From assembly GCF_001659685.2 (NCBI RefSeq), contig NZ_LXYE02000049.1, positions 50,705 to 114,704 of the forward strand: a DNA stretch of 64,000 nucleotides. The letters are read 5' to 3'. The DNA comes from Labilibacter marinus. Lineage in GTDB: Bacteria > Bacteroidota > Bacteroidia > Bacteroidales > Marinilabiliaceae. Position numbers and translations under genes: made by a program. Within the stretch, counting starts at the first letter, position 1. Every line of letters starts with the position of its first letter. The notes beneath the pieces were generated by a model that was not told where the DNA came from, did no database searches, and saw nothing but the letters and a program-made list of their open reading frames with translations. Below, piece after piece: positions 44,751 to 53,939 of the stretch.

Positions 44751-47525
44751 CTAATGCGCTTCATGCCAGTTTTTACCTTCTCCCATATCAATGGATAGCG
44801 GCACCGATAACTGACAAGCACTTTCCATGCCAGTTTTAACAATCTCTTTTACTTGCTCTAGTTCGCTTTTCAGCACATCAAAGTTCAATTCATCGTGTAC
44901 CTGCAGCATCATTTTGGATTGCAGACCTTGTTTTTCTAATTCTGCCTGAATAGTTACCATAGCCATTTTAATAATGTCGGCAGCGGTTCCTTGAATAGGC
45001 GCATTGATGGCATTTCGTTCGGCCATGCCACGCACTATACCATTTCTGGAATTAATGTCGGGCAGGTTTCTTTTGCGACCAAATACAGTTTCTACAAAAC
45101 TATTTTCGCGCGCTACCTCAATGCTCTTATCCATATAAGCTTTCACGTCTGGGAAGTTCTCAAAATAGCCATCAATCAACTCCTTGGCCTCACTGCGCGA
45201 TATGGTTAATCGTTCAGCCAATCCAAAGGCTGAAATTCCGTAGATAATACCGAAGTTGGCTGTTTTGGCTTTGCGTCGCATATCATCGGTCACTTCGGCC
45301 AAAGGCACTTTAAATATTTTGGCGGCTGTAGCTGCGTGAATATCTTCACCATTATTAAAGGCCTCAACCATATGTTTATCTTGACTCAAATGTGCCATCA
45401 AACGAAGCTCTACTTGAGAGTAATCCGCAGATAAGAAGACATGCTCATCATCGCTAGCCATAAAAGCCTTTCTAATCTCGCGTCCATCTTCATCCCTAAT
45501 CGGAATATTTTGTAAGTTAGGGTTAACGCTGCTTAAACGACCTGTCACCACCATAGCCTGGTTATAGGTTGTATGTATTCTTCCAGTTTTAGGATTCACC
45601 AATTGTGGTAGTGCATCCACATAGGTATTTAAGAGTTTCTTTAAACCTCTAAAGTCTAATATTTTTTCAATTATTTCGTGCTTGCCCTTTAATTTCGATA
45701 GGGTTTCTTCGCCAGTACTATACTGACCCGATTTCGTTTTTTTGGCTTTGGCATCGATTTTCATATGCTCAAAAAGCACTTCGCCCACCTGTTTAGGACT
45801 AGCCACATTAAATTCCATGCCAGCCATATCCAGAATTTCCTTTTCAAGTGCAGTAATTCTATCCGTTAATCGGGCAGCAAATAATTTTAGCTCATCTACA
45901 TCCAACTTAACACCTGTTGCTTCCATCTCTGCTAGCACCAATAACAAAGGCATTTCTGTTTGGTAGAATAATTCTTCGAGGCCTGCTTCTTTTACTTTAG
46001 GCGCTAAAAACTCTTTTAGCTGAAGTGTGATGTCAGCATCTTCGGCAGCATATTCCTTGGCTTGTTCTACTTCCACCTGACGCATGTTCAGCTGGTTTTT
46101 ACCTTTTTTACCAATCAGAGATTCAAGTTTAACCGGAGCGTAACCCAGATAAGTTTCCGACATAAAGTCCATGCTATTTTTTAAGCCTGGTAATGCCAGA
46201 TGATGAGCCACCATGGTGTCAAAGATTTGCCCTTTTACTTGAATGCCGTAATTCTTTAATATCAGAATATCGTATTTTAAATTCTGGCCAATTTTCAGGA
46301 TGTTTTCATCCTCCAGAACCAGTTTAAAGCGTTGAGCTAAAGCCAGTGCTTCATCCTTATCTTCAGGGAAGGGAACGTAATAAGCTTCTCCTTTTTTCCA
46401 TGAAAATGAGATGCCTACTAATTCGGCAATATTGGTATCTAAACCTGTTGTTTCAGTATCAAAACAATACTCTTTTTGTACGCTTAACTCTGCAGCTAAA
46501 GAGGCATAGGCTTGTTCGTTATTCACTAAGTAATAACTATGTTCCACCTCTTCAATAGTTTTTAAAGATGAAGCAAAAACAGGTTGTTCTTCTACTTGTG
46601 GCTGACCAAATAAATCGCCTTGAGCAGGGGCTGCTTGAGTAGGCGCCGTATCAAATCCAAAGCGAGGCATAAAGCTTTTAAACTCCAACTCTTCTAATAG
46701 TGGTATTAGTTTCTCTTTGTTCGGTTCAGAAACTTTTAAAGCCTCTTCATCCAACTCAATGGGCACATCCAATTTAATGGTTGCTAAAGTGTACGAAAGT
46801 TCCACCTGTTCTTTAAATTCAATCAGGTTTTCTTTTCGTTTACCTTTAAACTCATCAATGTGCTCGTAAATACCCGGAATGCTTTTGTACTTACCAATTA
46901 CATCTTTGGCTCCTTTTTCGCCAATACCCGGGCAACCTGGAATATTATCCGAAGCATCACCCATTAAGGCCAATATATCAATCACCTGAATAGGCTCTTC
47001 AATGGCAAATTTTTCTTGCACTTCAGGAATTCCTAGAATATCCATGCCACCGCCTTTGCTACGAGGCTTAAACATCTTCACATTCTCGGTCACCAATTGG
47101 GCATAATCCTTATCGGGCGTCATCATAAATACCTCAAAACCTGCCTTGTCAGCTTTATGCGACATGGTTCCAATTACATCATCAGCTTCGTATCCCCAAA
47201 CCTCAAGAATAGGAATATTTAAAGCTTCTAATAATTGTTTGATATACGGAACGGCCAGTTTAATGTCTTCGGGCGTAGCTTCACGCTGTGCTTTATATGG
47301 CTCGTACATCTCGTGCCTAAATGTTGGTCCCGAAGGGTCAAAAGCCACGGCCAAATGTGAAGGTTTTTCCTTTTGCAACACTTCTAAAAGAGAGTTGGTA
47401 AAACCATAAATGGCTGATGTATTTAGTTTTTTTGAATTGATTCGGGGAGCTCTGATAAATGCGTAATAAGCTCTGTAAATAAGGGCGTATGCATCTAACA
47501 GGAATAACTTTTTATTTTCTTCCAT
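44751..47525 (-). CDS. polA: DNA polymerase I
   Basis: 924 residues, full length. The N-terminal 5'-3' exonuclease (PIN/FEN) domain is at about 1-290 (FLLDAYALIYRAYYAF, GYEADDVIGTM, GDASDNIPGCPGIGEKGA). The 3'-5' proofreading domain at about 345-520 has its catalytic Asp and Glu (FDTETTGLD). The family A polymerase domain has motif A (SADYSQVELRLMAHL), the O-helix (RRKAKTANFGIIYG) and motif C (MLQVHDELNFD). It fills gaps in repair and removes RNA primers. The last 98 bases exist as a second, diverged copy about 2.1 kb downstream. Confidence 0.98.
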   Translation of the reverse strand: MEENKKLFLLDAYALIYRAYYAFIRAPRINSKKLNTSAIYGFTNSLLEVLQKEKPSHLAVAFDPSGPTFRHEMYEPYKAQREATPEDIKLAVPYIKQLLEALNIPILEVWGYEADDVIGTMSHKADKAGFEVFMMTPDKDYAQLVTENVKMFKPRSKGGGMDILGIPEVQEKFAIEEPIQVIDILALMGDASDNIPGCPGIGEKGAKDVIGKYKSIPGIYEHIDEFKGKRKENLIEFKEQVELSYTLATIKLDVPIELDEEALKVSEPNKEKLIPLLEELEFKSFMPRFGFDTAPTQAAPAQGDLFGQPQVEEQPVFASSLKTIEEVEHSYYLVNNEQAYASLAAELSVQKEYCFDTETTGLDTNIAELVGISFSWKKGEAYYVPFPEDKDEALALAQRFKLVLEDENILKIGQNLKYDILILKNYGIQVKGQIFDTMVAHHLALPGLKNSMDFMSETYLGYAPVKLESLIGKKGKNQLNMRQVEVEQAKEYAAEDADITLQLKEFLAPKVKEAGLEELFYQTEMPLLLVLAEMEATGVKLDVDELKLFAARLTDRITALEKEILDMAGMEFNVASPKQVGEVLFEHMKIDAKAKKTKSGQYSTGEETLSKLKGKHEIIEKILDFRGLKKLLNTYVDALPQLVNPKTGRIHTTYNQAMVVTGRLSSVNPNLQNIPIRDEDGREIRKAFMASDDEHVFLSADYSQVELRLMAHLSQDKHMVEAFNNGEDIHAATAAKIFKVPLAEVTDDMRRKAKTANFGIIYGISAFGLAERLTISRSEAKELIDGYFENFPDVKAYMDKSIEVARENSFVETVFGRKRNLPDINSRNGIVRGMAERNAINAPIQGTAADIIKMAMVTIQAELEKQGLQSKMMLQVHDELNFDVLKSELEQVKEIVKTGMESACQLSVPLSIDMGEGKNWHEAH

Positions 47526-47601
47526 CTTTATAATAAGATTAAAGCATTAAGATATAATTACAACGGCATGAATTATTTATGCAGTCTTTCGTCTAATAAA
47601 A

Positions 47602-48576
47602 TTATTTTTTTCTTTCCGTTGTATAATCAACGAGTTCTTTCAATGATTGTTTAGCCTCTGAGTCGTCAAATTTCTCAAGTACTTCTAAAGCTTTGTTTTT
47701 GTATTCAATCATCTTGTCGTGCGTATATTCAATGCCGCCATTATCGCGCACAAACTGAATAATCTCAGCCACTTTTTTATCGTTTTTATGATGACGACGA
47801 ATAGTTGAGAGTACTTTCTTTCGTTGCTTTGTATCGCAGTTGTTCAGCACATATATCAACGGAAGGGTCATCTTCTTTTCACGAATATCGTTTCCAGTAG
47901 GCTTTCCAATTAAATCTGTTTTTTCGTAATCAAAAAGGTCATCTTTAATCTGAAAGGCAATTCCTAGATATGTTCCAAACTCTTTCATTAAAGCTAGCTT
48001 CTCTTCGCCAGCATCCACCGAATGAGCTCCAGCAGTAGTACAAGCAGCAATTAGTGTAGCTGTTTTTTTAGTGATAATTTCGTAGTAAACTTCTTCGGTG
48101 ATATCTAGTTTGCGACTCTTTTCAATTTGTAAAAGCTCGCCTTCACTCATTTCTTGCACCGCTTTAGATACCACTTTAAGTACACCAATTTGGTCGGTAT
48201 CCAACGCTAACATTAATCCTCTTGAGAGAAAATAATCACCCACTAATACAGCTATCTTCGATTTCCAAAGTGCATTGATGGAGAAGAAGCCACGACGCTG
48301 ATAGGTTTCATCCACCACATCATCATGTATAAGCGTAGCTGTGTGAAGTAGCTCAATTAAGGTAGCTGCTACATATGAAGATTCAGAAATGGTGCCCGTT
48401 ACTTTTGCCGAAAGAAAAACCAGCATAGGGCGCATTTGCTTACCTTTTCTGCGTAAGATATAATTGGTGATAACACCCAACAACGGAATTTTGGATTTAA
48501 GCTGTTCGCTAAAGAAAGGCTCAAATCGCTCCATCTCAGTTTTTATGGGGCGTTTAATACTACTCGATGATGCCAT
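47602..48576 (-). CDS. ispB: Polyprenyl diphosphate synthase (IspB/octaprenyl type)
   Basis: 324 residues, all-helical trans-prenyltransferase. Both aspartate-rich motifs are present: the first in LIHDDVVDETYQRRG and the second in QIKDDLFDYEKTDLIGKPTGND. The substrate-binding GKQMRPMLVFLSA is also intact. It condenses isopentenyl diphosphate onto an allylic primer to make the long side chain of menaquinone. Chain length is not decidable by eye. It lies 76 bp upstream of polA on the same strand and diverges from the rubredoxin-GltB gene. Confidence 0.93.
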   Translation of the reverse strand: MASSSSIKRPIKTEMERFEPFFSEQLKSKIPLLGVITNYILRRKGKQMRPMLVFLSAKVTGTISESSYVAATLIELLHTATLIHDDVVDETYQRRGFFSINALWKSKIAVLVGDYFLSRGLMLALDTDQIGVLKVVSKAVQEMSEGELLQIEKSRKLDITEEVYYEIITKKTATLIAACTTAGAHSVDAGEEKLALMKEFGTYLGIAFQIKDDLFDYEKTDLIGKPTGNDIREKKMTLPLIYVLNNCDTKQRKKVLSTIRRHHKNDKKVAEIIQFVRDNGGIEYTHDKMIEYKNKALEVLEKFDDSEAKQSLKELVDYTTERKK

Positions 48577-48612
48577 AAAGAGGTATTGCGGTAACTAAAA
48601 TTATAAAAAACC

Positions 48613-48620
48613 CAAATTTA
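48613..48620 (-). promoter_or_regulatory. Possible -7 box of the polyprenyl synthase gene
   Basis: Read on the - strand this is TAAATTTG, a full match to TAnnTTTG. It lies 37 bases before the ATG at 48576. No clear -33 TTTG is seen at the usual spacing. Confidence 0.4.
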
Positions 48621-48777
48621 ATGTTTTTATTGAACGAGACACCCTAGGCCGCATTATTTAAGTAAAATATTTACGTGAAGGATAAAGTACTCCTATATAT
48701 GTAAACATAAATGTCTTATCCTATCAATTAAGTCTGGAAATTTGTACCTTGTTATCAGACAAAATAAACTTACAATT

Positions 48778-50190
48778 ATGGCTACTTACAGATGCTTGGC
48801 TTGCGGTCACCTTTATACCGAAGAAAACGAAGATGCTTTATGGAATGAACTAGATGATGATTGGTGCTGTCCTGTGTGCGGTGCAGACAAATCGTTTTTT
48901 GAAAATGAAGGCGATGAGGAGGAGAAACCTGCAGCCTCAAAAACAGAAACCAAAGAAGCAGAAGGAGAATATTTGGCAAAATGGAAAAAGTCGTCCGACC
49001 CCAATGAAAGCCATTTGAATGATATTCATACCATGGCCGAAACAGGGGAATCTATTTCGGAACCGATGAAAACCAAAATGCCTATTGTTTCGTGGGATGA
49101 TGTGTTGATAAAAGGAGCTCAGCTCAGTAAAATTCCATTGGATAAGACGGATGCGGTAAATACGCAAACGGTGATTGGAAAAAATGCCCAACATCCACTC
49201 ATCATAGAAACACCTATTTATGTTAGCCATATGTCCTTTGGAGCCTTATCTAAAGAAATAAAAACGGCTATGGCCAAAGGGAGTGCTGCTGTAAAAACGG
49301 TTATGTGCTCTGGCGAGGGAGGTGTTTTACCGGATGAGATTGATGCTGCCTATAAATATATTTACGAGTATGTTCCTAATGAGTACAGTTTAAATGATGA
49401 TATTTTAAGTCGTGCAGATGCTGTTGAAATAAAAATAGGGCAAAGCGTTAAACCCGGCATGGGAGGTCATCTTCCTGCGAATAAGGTAACGGAAGAAATT
49501 GCTGAAATTAGAGGGAAGAAGGCAGGTGAGGATATTTATAGTCCTACTAGTTTTAAGGATATAAAGAGCAAAGAGGATTTAAAAGCCAAAGTTAGCTGGT
49601 TGAGAGAAAAGACAGGCGGAAAACCTATTGGTGTTAAAATTGCTGCTGGAAATATTGAAGAAGATTTAACGGTTATTATTTATGCAGAGGCCGATTTTAT
49701 TACCATAGATGGGAGAGGAGGAGCAACAGGTTCGGCGAATATAGTTGTAAAGGATGCTACTTCGGTGCCTACCTTATTTGCTTTGTATCGCGCCAAGCGT
49801 TTTTTAGAAGACCAGGACAGGAATGATATTTCGTTAATTATTACAGGAGGTTTAAGGCTTTCCTCTGATTTTGCCAAGGCCATAGCTTTAGGGGCGGATG
49901 CGGTGGCTGTTGCAACTGCAGCTATGATAGCTGGGGGGTGTCAGCAATATAGGATTTGTAATTCGGGTAACTGCCCAGTAGGAATAGCTACACAAGATCC
50001 TGAACTTCGCAAACGACTGGATATAGATAAATCGGCCAAACGTATTGAGAATTACCTGAAAGTTTGTACTGAAGAGTTGAAAGACTTTGCTCGATTGACT
50101 GGATATAACGACATTCATCAAATGAATATTAAAGATTTATGTACGGTGAATAAAGAAATATCCGATCATACAGATATTGAGCATGTATGA
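48778..50190 (+). CDS. Rubredoxin-GltB-domain fusion, FMN-binding glutamate-synthase family protein
   Basis: 470 residues from the ATG at 48778; the upstream in-frame extension does not resemble the family. Residues 1-50 are a rubredoxin-like iron site (YRCLACGHLY and WCCPVCGADKS). After an acidic linker comes the glutamate-synthase central FMN domain (about 95-440), with VSHMSFGALSKEIKTAMAKG, GMGGHLPANKV and the 3Fe-4S cysteines CQQYRICNSGNC. It has no amidotransferase domain, so it is not a full glutamate synthase large subunit. Stand-alone proteins of this kind are poorly characterised; a redox role with rubredoxin passing electrons to the FMN domain is inferred. Confidence 0.88.
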   Translation: MATYRCLACGHLYTEENEDALWNELDDDWCCPVCGADKSFFENEGDEEEKPAASKTETKEAEGEYLAKWKKSSDPNESHLNDIHTMAETGESISEPMKTKMPIVSWDDVLIKGAQLSKIPLDKTDAVNTQTVIGKNAQHPLIIETPIYVSHMSFGALSKEIKTAMAKGSAAVKTVMCSGEGGVLPDEIDAAYKYIYEYVPNEYSLNDDILSRADAVEIKIGQSVKPGMGGHLPANKVTEEIAEIRGKKAGEDIYSPTSFKDIKSKEDLKAKVSWLREKTGGKPIGVKIAAGNIEEDLTVIIYAEADFITIDGRGGATGSANIVVKDATSVPTLFALYRAKRFLEDQDRNDISLIITGGLRLSSDFAKAIALGADAVAVATAAMIAGGCQQYRICNSGNCPVGIATQDPELRKRLDIDKSAKRIENYLKVCTEELKDFARLTGYNDIHQMNIKDLCTVNKEISDHTDIEHV

Positions 50191-50220
50191 TGGTTTGAGT
50201 AATTGAGTATTTGAGCAAGA

Positions 50221-50268
50221 GAAAAAAGGAACGGTTCATTGATAAGATTTGGGAATCAGAACCGTTCC
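50221..50268 (-). terminator. Rho-independent terminator of the small lipoprotein gene
   Basis: GGAACGGTTC (50228-50237) and GAACCGTTCC (50259-50268) form a perfect 10-bp stem with a 21-base loop. On the - strand it is followed by a run of Ts (complement of 50222-50227). It begins six bases after the stop of the - strand gene at 50275. It may also stop the + strand gltB-like transcript in part, although no T run follows on that strand. Confidence 0.75.
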
Positions 50269-50274
50269 ATACCA

Positions 50275-50703
50275 TTAGTAGTCGTACAACAACTGTTTAT
50301 CCCAACCTTGTAGATTCAAGTAAATTTTATCGCTTTCTATTTGTAGTGCTTTAATATCAAATGATATTTCCTTTGTGAAATATGCATCACACATTTCCTC
50401 GTTTTTAAAAGCTAATCTAATATTGCGCTGTTCAGGGTTAGATTCTAGGATTTCATCTGCGTCAAATAATGCAATGAGCCAAGAGGAACCGTCACATCCA
50501 GAAGCGCCATATTTAATATGGATACTATCATTATAAATAACAGCATCAATTATTGTTAAGTCATCGGCTGGAGTATTTTTGTATTCATCAGCGCTAATTA
50601 TAACGTGATTACCAGCATTAGGAGGTGGAGGTACACAATCGCAACCTTCTTCGTCACAAGCTATAAATGCCAAAGCAATCAATAAATAAGTCAGTTTTTT
50701 CAT
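50275..50703 (-). CDS. Small lipoprotein of unknown function
   Basis: 142 residues. The lipoprotein signal MKKLTYLLIALAFIAC is followed by a Cys- and Pro-rich linker (DEEGCDCVPPPPN) and a compact domain of about 110 residues. That domain has two further Cys (YGASGCDGSSW and NEEMCDAYF) that could form a disulphide. No family recognised. It has its own terminator and lies between two + strand genes. Confidence 0.75.
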   Translation of the reverse strand: MKKLTYLLIALAFIACDEEGCDCVPPPPNAGNHVIISADEYKNTPADDLTIIDAVIYNDSIHIKYGASGCDGSSWLIALFDADEILESNPEQRNIRLAFKNEEMCDAYFTKEISFDIKALQIESDKIYLNLQGWDKQLLYDY

Positions 50704-50814
50704 TTTCGTTCATTGTTTTTTTAGGTTATCTGTTATTAATGACTGGGATATAATAAAAGGTTGCGTCAAATGTGATTTAAGTTTGTTTAACCTTTCGGAA
50801 AGGCTTCATTGCTT

Positions 50815-50822
50815 TACTTTTG
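50815..50822 (+). promoter_or_regulatory. Possible -7 box of the MFS gene
   Basis: TACTTTTG matches TAnnTTTG and lies 18 bases before the ATG at 50841. A second match, TAAGTTTG, is at 50778-50785. Neither has a well-spaced -33 TTTG. Confidence 0.35.
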
Positions 50823-50840
50823 TTGAATAATCTATTCTTT

Positions 50841-52130
50841 ATGCAGAAAGAAAAATCATCTCAAAAGCCTTTATTCTTTTACGGTTTTGTTATAGCTTTT
50901 ATTGGAACTTTAGGTATTTGGGCCAGTGTTCCAGGTCAAACAATGGGCGTTAGCACTTTTACAGATCCTGTTAAGGATGCCTTAGGATTGGATAGGAATA
51001 CATTTAGCTTGGCATATACCATAGGAACAATTACGAGTTCATTTTTACTAGGGATTGCTGGTAAATGGTTTGATAAATATGGTGCCAGAAAAGTAGCAAC
51101 TTCAGCAGCTGTTGGTTTGGGAATAGCACTATTTTTTAGTTCGCAATCCCAAGTTGTATCTGCATATATTCAACAAACAACGGGAATAAACTCTTGGGTT
51201 ATTCCATTTATCATCATCATTATATGTTTCTTTCTAGTTCGATTTACAGGTCAAGGGGTACTTACTTTAGCTTCTCGGAATATGATTATGCTGTGGTTTG
51301 ACCAGTACAGAGGAACCATTAATGCATTTAGTTCAATCGCTGTATCATTAGGATTCTCCATATCTCCATTAATGATTAACTACTTGATTGAGGGTAACGG
51401 CTGGCAGAAAGCCTGGCAGATATTAAGCGTAATTTTGTTGGGTATAGCAGGGGTGATATATTTGTTTTATCGCGATAAGCCCGAGATAATGAATTTAAAA
51501 CCTGATGGTAATCTGGCTCCGAGAAAAACCATAACCAAAAGTGATGAGGAACGCAAACAGTTTACCCGTACAGAAGCTCTTAAGACCAGAGCTTTTTGGA
51601 TGTACAGTTCCATGATGGCTTTTAACGCCTATTTTGTTACAGGAATGACTTTTCATATTGTATCGATATTCGATAGTGTCGGGCTTTCCAAAGAAGAAGC
51701 CATTTCTATATTTGTACCCATGTCGATTATTTCGGTAACTACTTCTTTTATATTTAATGCCTTAAGCGATCATGTTAAGCTTAAAAATCTATTGTACATT
51801 ATGATTGTAGGAGGAATAATTGTTTCCTTAGGATTGGCTTTTCTATCCTTACCTGTAGGGTATTATTTGTTAGTATTTGGTTCAGGTTTAATGGGCGGTT
51901 TATTTGCTGTATTATCATCGGTTACCTGGCCTCGTTTCTTCGGAAGAAAGAATCTTGGAGCTATTTCGGGAGTAAGTATGCAAATGATTGTTTTCTCAAG
52001 TGCAATTGGTCCTTTTTTATTTAGTTTATCTAATGAGTATTCAGGTTCGTACTCTGTAGTAGCTCTTTCTGGTTTAGTCGGTTTGGTTCTGATTGCCGTA
52101 TTCTCCGTAAAAGCAGATAATCCACAGTAA
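50841..52130 (+). CDS. MFS transporter, oxalate/formate or monocarboxylate-type
   Basis: 429 residues from the ATG at 50841, preferred over a TTG at 50820. Twelve membrane helices are visible. The loop AGKWFDKYGARKVATSAAVG is the MFS loop 2-3 motif. The first helix pair (GTLGIWASVPGQTMGVSTFTDPV) resembles the OFA/MCT branch. A central cytosolic loop (KPDGNLAPRKTITKSDEERK) separates the halves. An organic anion is the likely substrate, by subfamily resemblance only. Confidence 0.85.
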   Translation: MQKEKSSQKPLFFYGFVIAFIGTLGIWASVPGQTMGVSTFTDPVKDALGLDRNTFSLAYTIGTITSSFLLGIAGKWFDKYGARKVATSAAVGLGIALFFSSQSQVVSAYIQQTTGINSWVIPFIIIIICFFLVRFTGQGVLTLASRNMIMLWFDQYRGTINAFSSIAVSLGFSISPLMINYLIEGNGWQKAWQILSVILLGIAGVIYLFYRDKPEIMNLKPDGNLAPRKTITKSDEERKQFTRTEALKTRAFWMYSSMMAFNAYFVTGMTFHIVSIFDSVGLSKEEAISIFVPMSIISVTTSFIFNALSDHVKLKNLLYIMIVGGIIVSLGLAFLSLPVGYYLLVFGSGLMGGLFAVLSSVTWPRFFGRKNLGAISGVSMQMIVFSSAIGPFLFSLSNEYSGSYSVVALSGLVGLVLIAVFSVKADNPQ

Positions 52131-52202
52131 TAGCAATTAACAATGATCAGTTATCAATCATCAATTCAATTGCTCACTGATAATTATATACTCATTATTG
52201 CT

Positions 52203-53744
52203 TTACCAAGTTCCAGGGTAAAAAGATATTCCTACAGAAATTGGATATAACTCTGGTCCTTTATCTTTATCATACATTGGAGAAAAATAATAGGTGCCGT
52301 AAAAGTTAAGCGATTTAAATCCAAAGCGAACTTGGGCTCCGTATCTAAAATCATTTAGGCCAAAGCTATCTCTGTTTTTTGTTTTTGTTTTATCTCCACC
52401 ATGTTTCGACATAATTTTGGTATGCGATTGTAAACGAATTCCACCAACCGCACCTGCCGACATATAAAATGAATCGAAACGGTTTCTTCCCATTTGTACT
52501 TCAAATAACAGTGGGGCAGTTAAGTATAGCGTCATCAGTTTATTCTTCTCATATGGATCTGTAATTTCCTGGCCAATTAAGTTCCCATTGTCATCTACAT
52601 TAGGGATATAAGCTTTATCAAATCGGTAGTTGTTGTAGGTTAAACCTAGTCCTGTTACAAAGCCCACATTTCGCCCAAGTCCAATGTTTTGCTGCAAAGC
52701 ATTAACCGATACTTCAACTGATTTAGCAGAGCTTAAAGACAGGTAATGGTATTCATCAGGCAAGGAAATTTCACCATTGGCATTTAAGTAATTATTAAAA
52801 CCTAAATCAACACCCCAATAATGCCCTTTAAATCTTCTATGTCTGTTTCTTTTGTATTCATGTTTGTCTCGATTGTTACTATCAAAAGAAAATTCTTTGG
52901 AGCCATCCTCCTCAATAACAGCTATTTTAGAGCCAAATATTTTAATGACTGTAGTATCTCCATTTTCAATTTTTATTTTAGGATTATCGACCTCAATTGT
53001 TGTTATACGAACTGTATCTGCTTGGTCAGTTACATCTTCAACAATAATTGGATTGACAGGGTTTCCATTTGTATCTATGTAAATTATTTTACCATTTAAT
53101 ACGGCCTTGGCAACACCATCATTGAACTCCCCAATATGTTGGTATTCGCATGGAATTAGTTCAACACCTTGTATGCTGATATATCCCATTTTACCATTTT
53201 TCAACACCCTGGCTTTACCATCTTCAAAATCCCATATTTTTTGGTATTCGCAAGGAATAAACTCATAACCAGAGCTGTTAACAAAACCTGTTTTGCCATT
53301 TTTTAAAACCTTGGCTTTGCCATCTTCAAAAGTCCATATTTGGTCGTATTTACAAGGAATTATCTCGTTACCACTGGTGTTAACATATCCAATTTTTCCA
53401 TTTCTGAGTACACGCGCATAACCATCACTAAAGGTCCAAATCATTTCATAAACAGGAGGAATAATTAAATCGCCGCTGAGGTTATATATACCGAGTTTGC
53501 CATTTTTTAGCACTTTAATATTTCCGTTTTCCTGCAAGTTCCAAACCTGCTCGTTTTCGCATGGGATAATAACATCGCCGCTTTGGTTTACTAAACCAAT
53601 TTTACCGTGTTGCATCACACGATAATATCCATCTTCTATTTCCCAATATTTATCGTAGATATTTAAAAACGACTTATCTGCTTCTTGCGCTATTGCTTGC
53701 GCAGAAAGTAAAACGGAAAATATAATTGCTAAGTAAAACTTCAT
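52203..53744 (-). CDS. WG-repeat protein fused to an outer-membrane beta-barrel domain
   Basis: 513 residues. A signal peptide (MKFYLAIIFSVLLSAQAIAQ) is followed by about six WG (KWG-like) repeats (about 30-230), each reading roughly YDQIWTFEDGKAKVLKNGKTG. A short linker leads to a C-terminal PorT/OmpA-like barrel (about 300-513, FKGHYWGVDLGFNNYLNANG onward, ending GISFYPGTW). The barrel is clearly paralogous to the whole mature part of the next protein upstream. It is the last gene of the ECF sigma cluster. WG repeats usually mediate binding; the ligand is unknown. Confidence 0.82.
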   Translation of the reverse strand: MKFYLAIIFSVLLSAQAIAQEADKSFLNIYDKYWEIEDGYYRVMQHGKIGLVNQSGDVIIPCENEQVWNLQENGNIKVLKNGKLGIYNLSGDLIIPPVYEMIWTFSDGYARVLRNGKIGYVNTSGNEIIPCKYDQIWTFEDGKAKVLKNGKTGFVNSSGYEFIPCEYQKIWDFEDGKARVLKNGKMGYISIQGVELIPCEYQHIGEFNDGVAKAVLNGKIIYIDTNGNPVNPIIVEDVTDQADTVRITTIEVDNPKIKIENGDTTVIKIFGSKIAVIEEDGSKEFSFDSNNRDKHEYKRNRHRRFKGHYWGVDLGFNNYLNANGEISLPDEYHYLSLSSAKSVEVSVNALQQNIGLGRNVGFVTGLGLTYNNYRFDKAYIPNVDDNGNLIGQEITDPYEKNKLMTLYLTAPLLFEVQMGRNRFDSFYMSAGAVGGIRLQSHTKIMSKHGGDKTKTKNRDSFGLNDFRYGAQVRFGFKSLNFYGTYYFSPMYDKDKGPELYPISVGISFYPGTW

Positions 53745-53939
53745 CTCATTAATATTTTAACTTCAAATGTTCCTTTTGTCCAATCTTTGGTTGGCTAACA
53801 GAGAAACTTTATAGTAGGCTATGTCATTTGTTTGAAAATTAGTTAAGCCTAAATAGCCCTTACGAATTCCAGTCATGCTCCTACCTGCTCAATTAATTTG
53901 CTCTGGCCGTGCCAGCTTTATCGGATTAATGTGTTGAGA

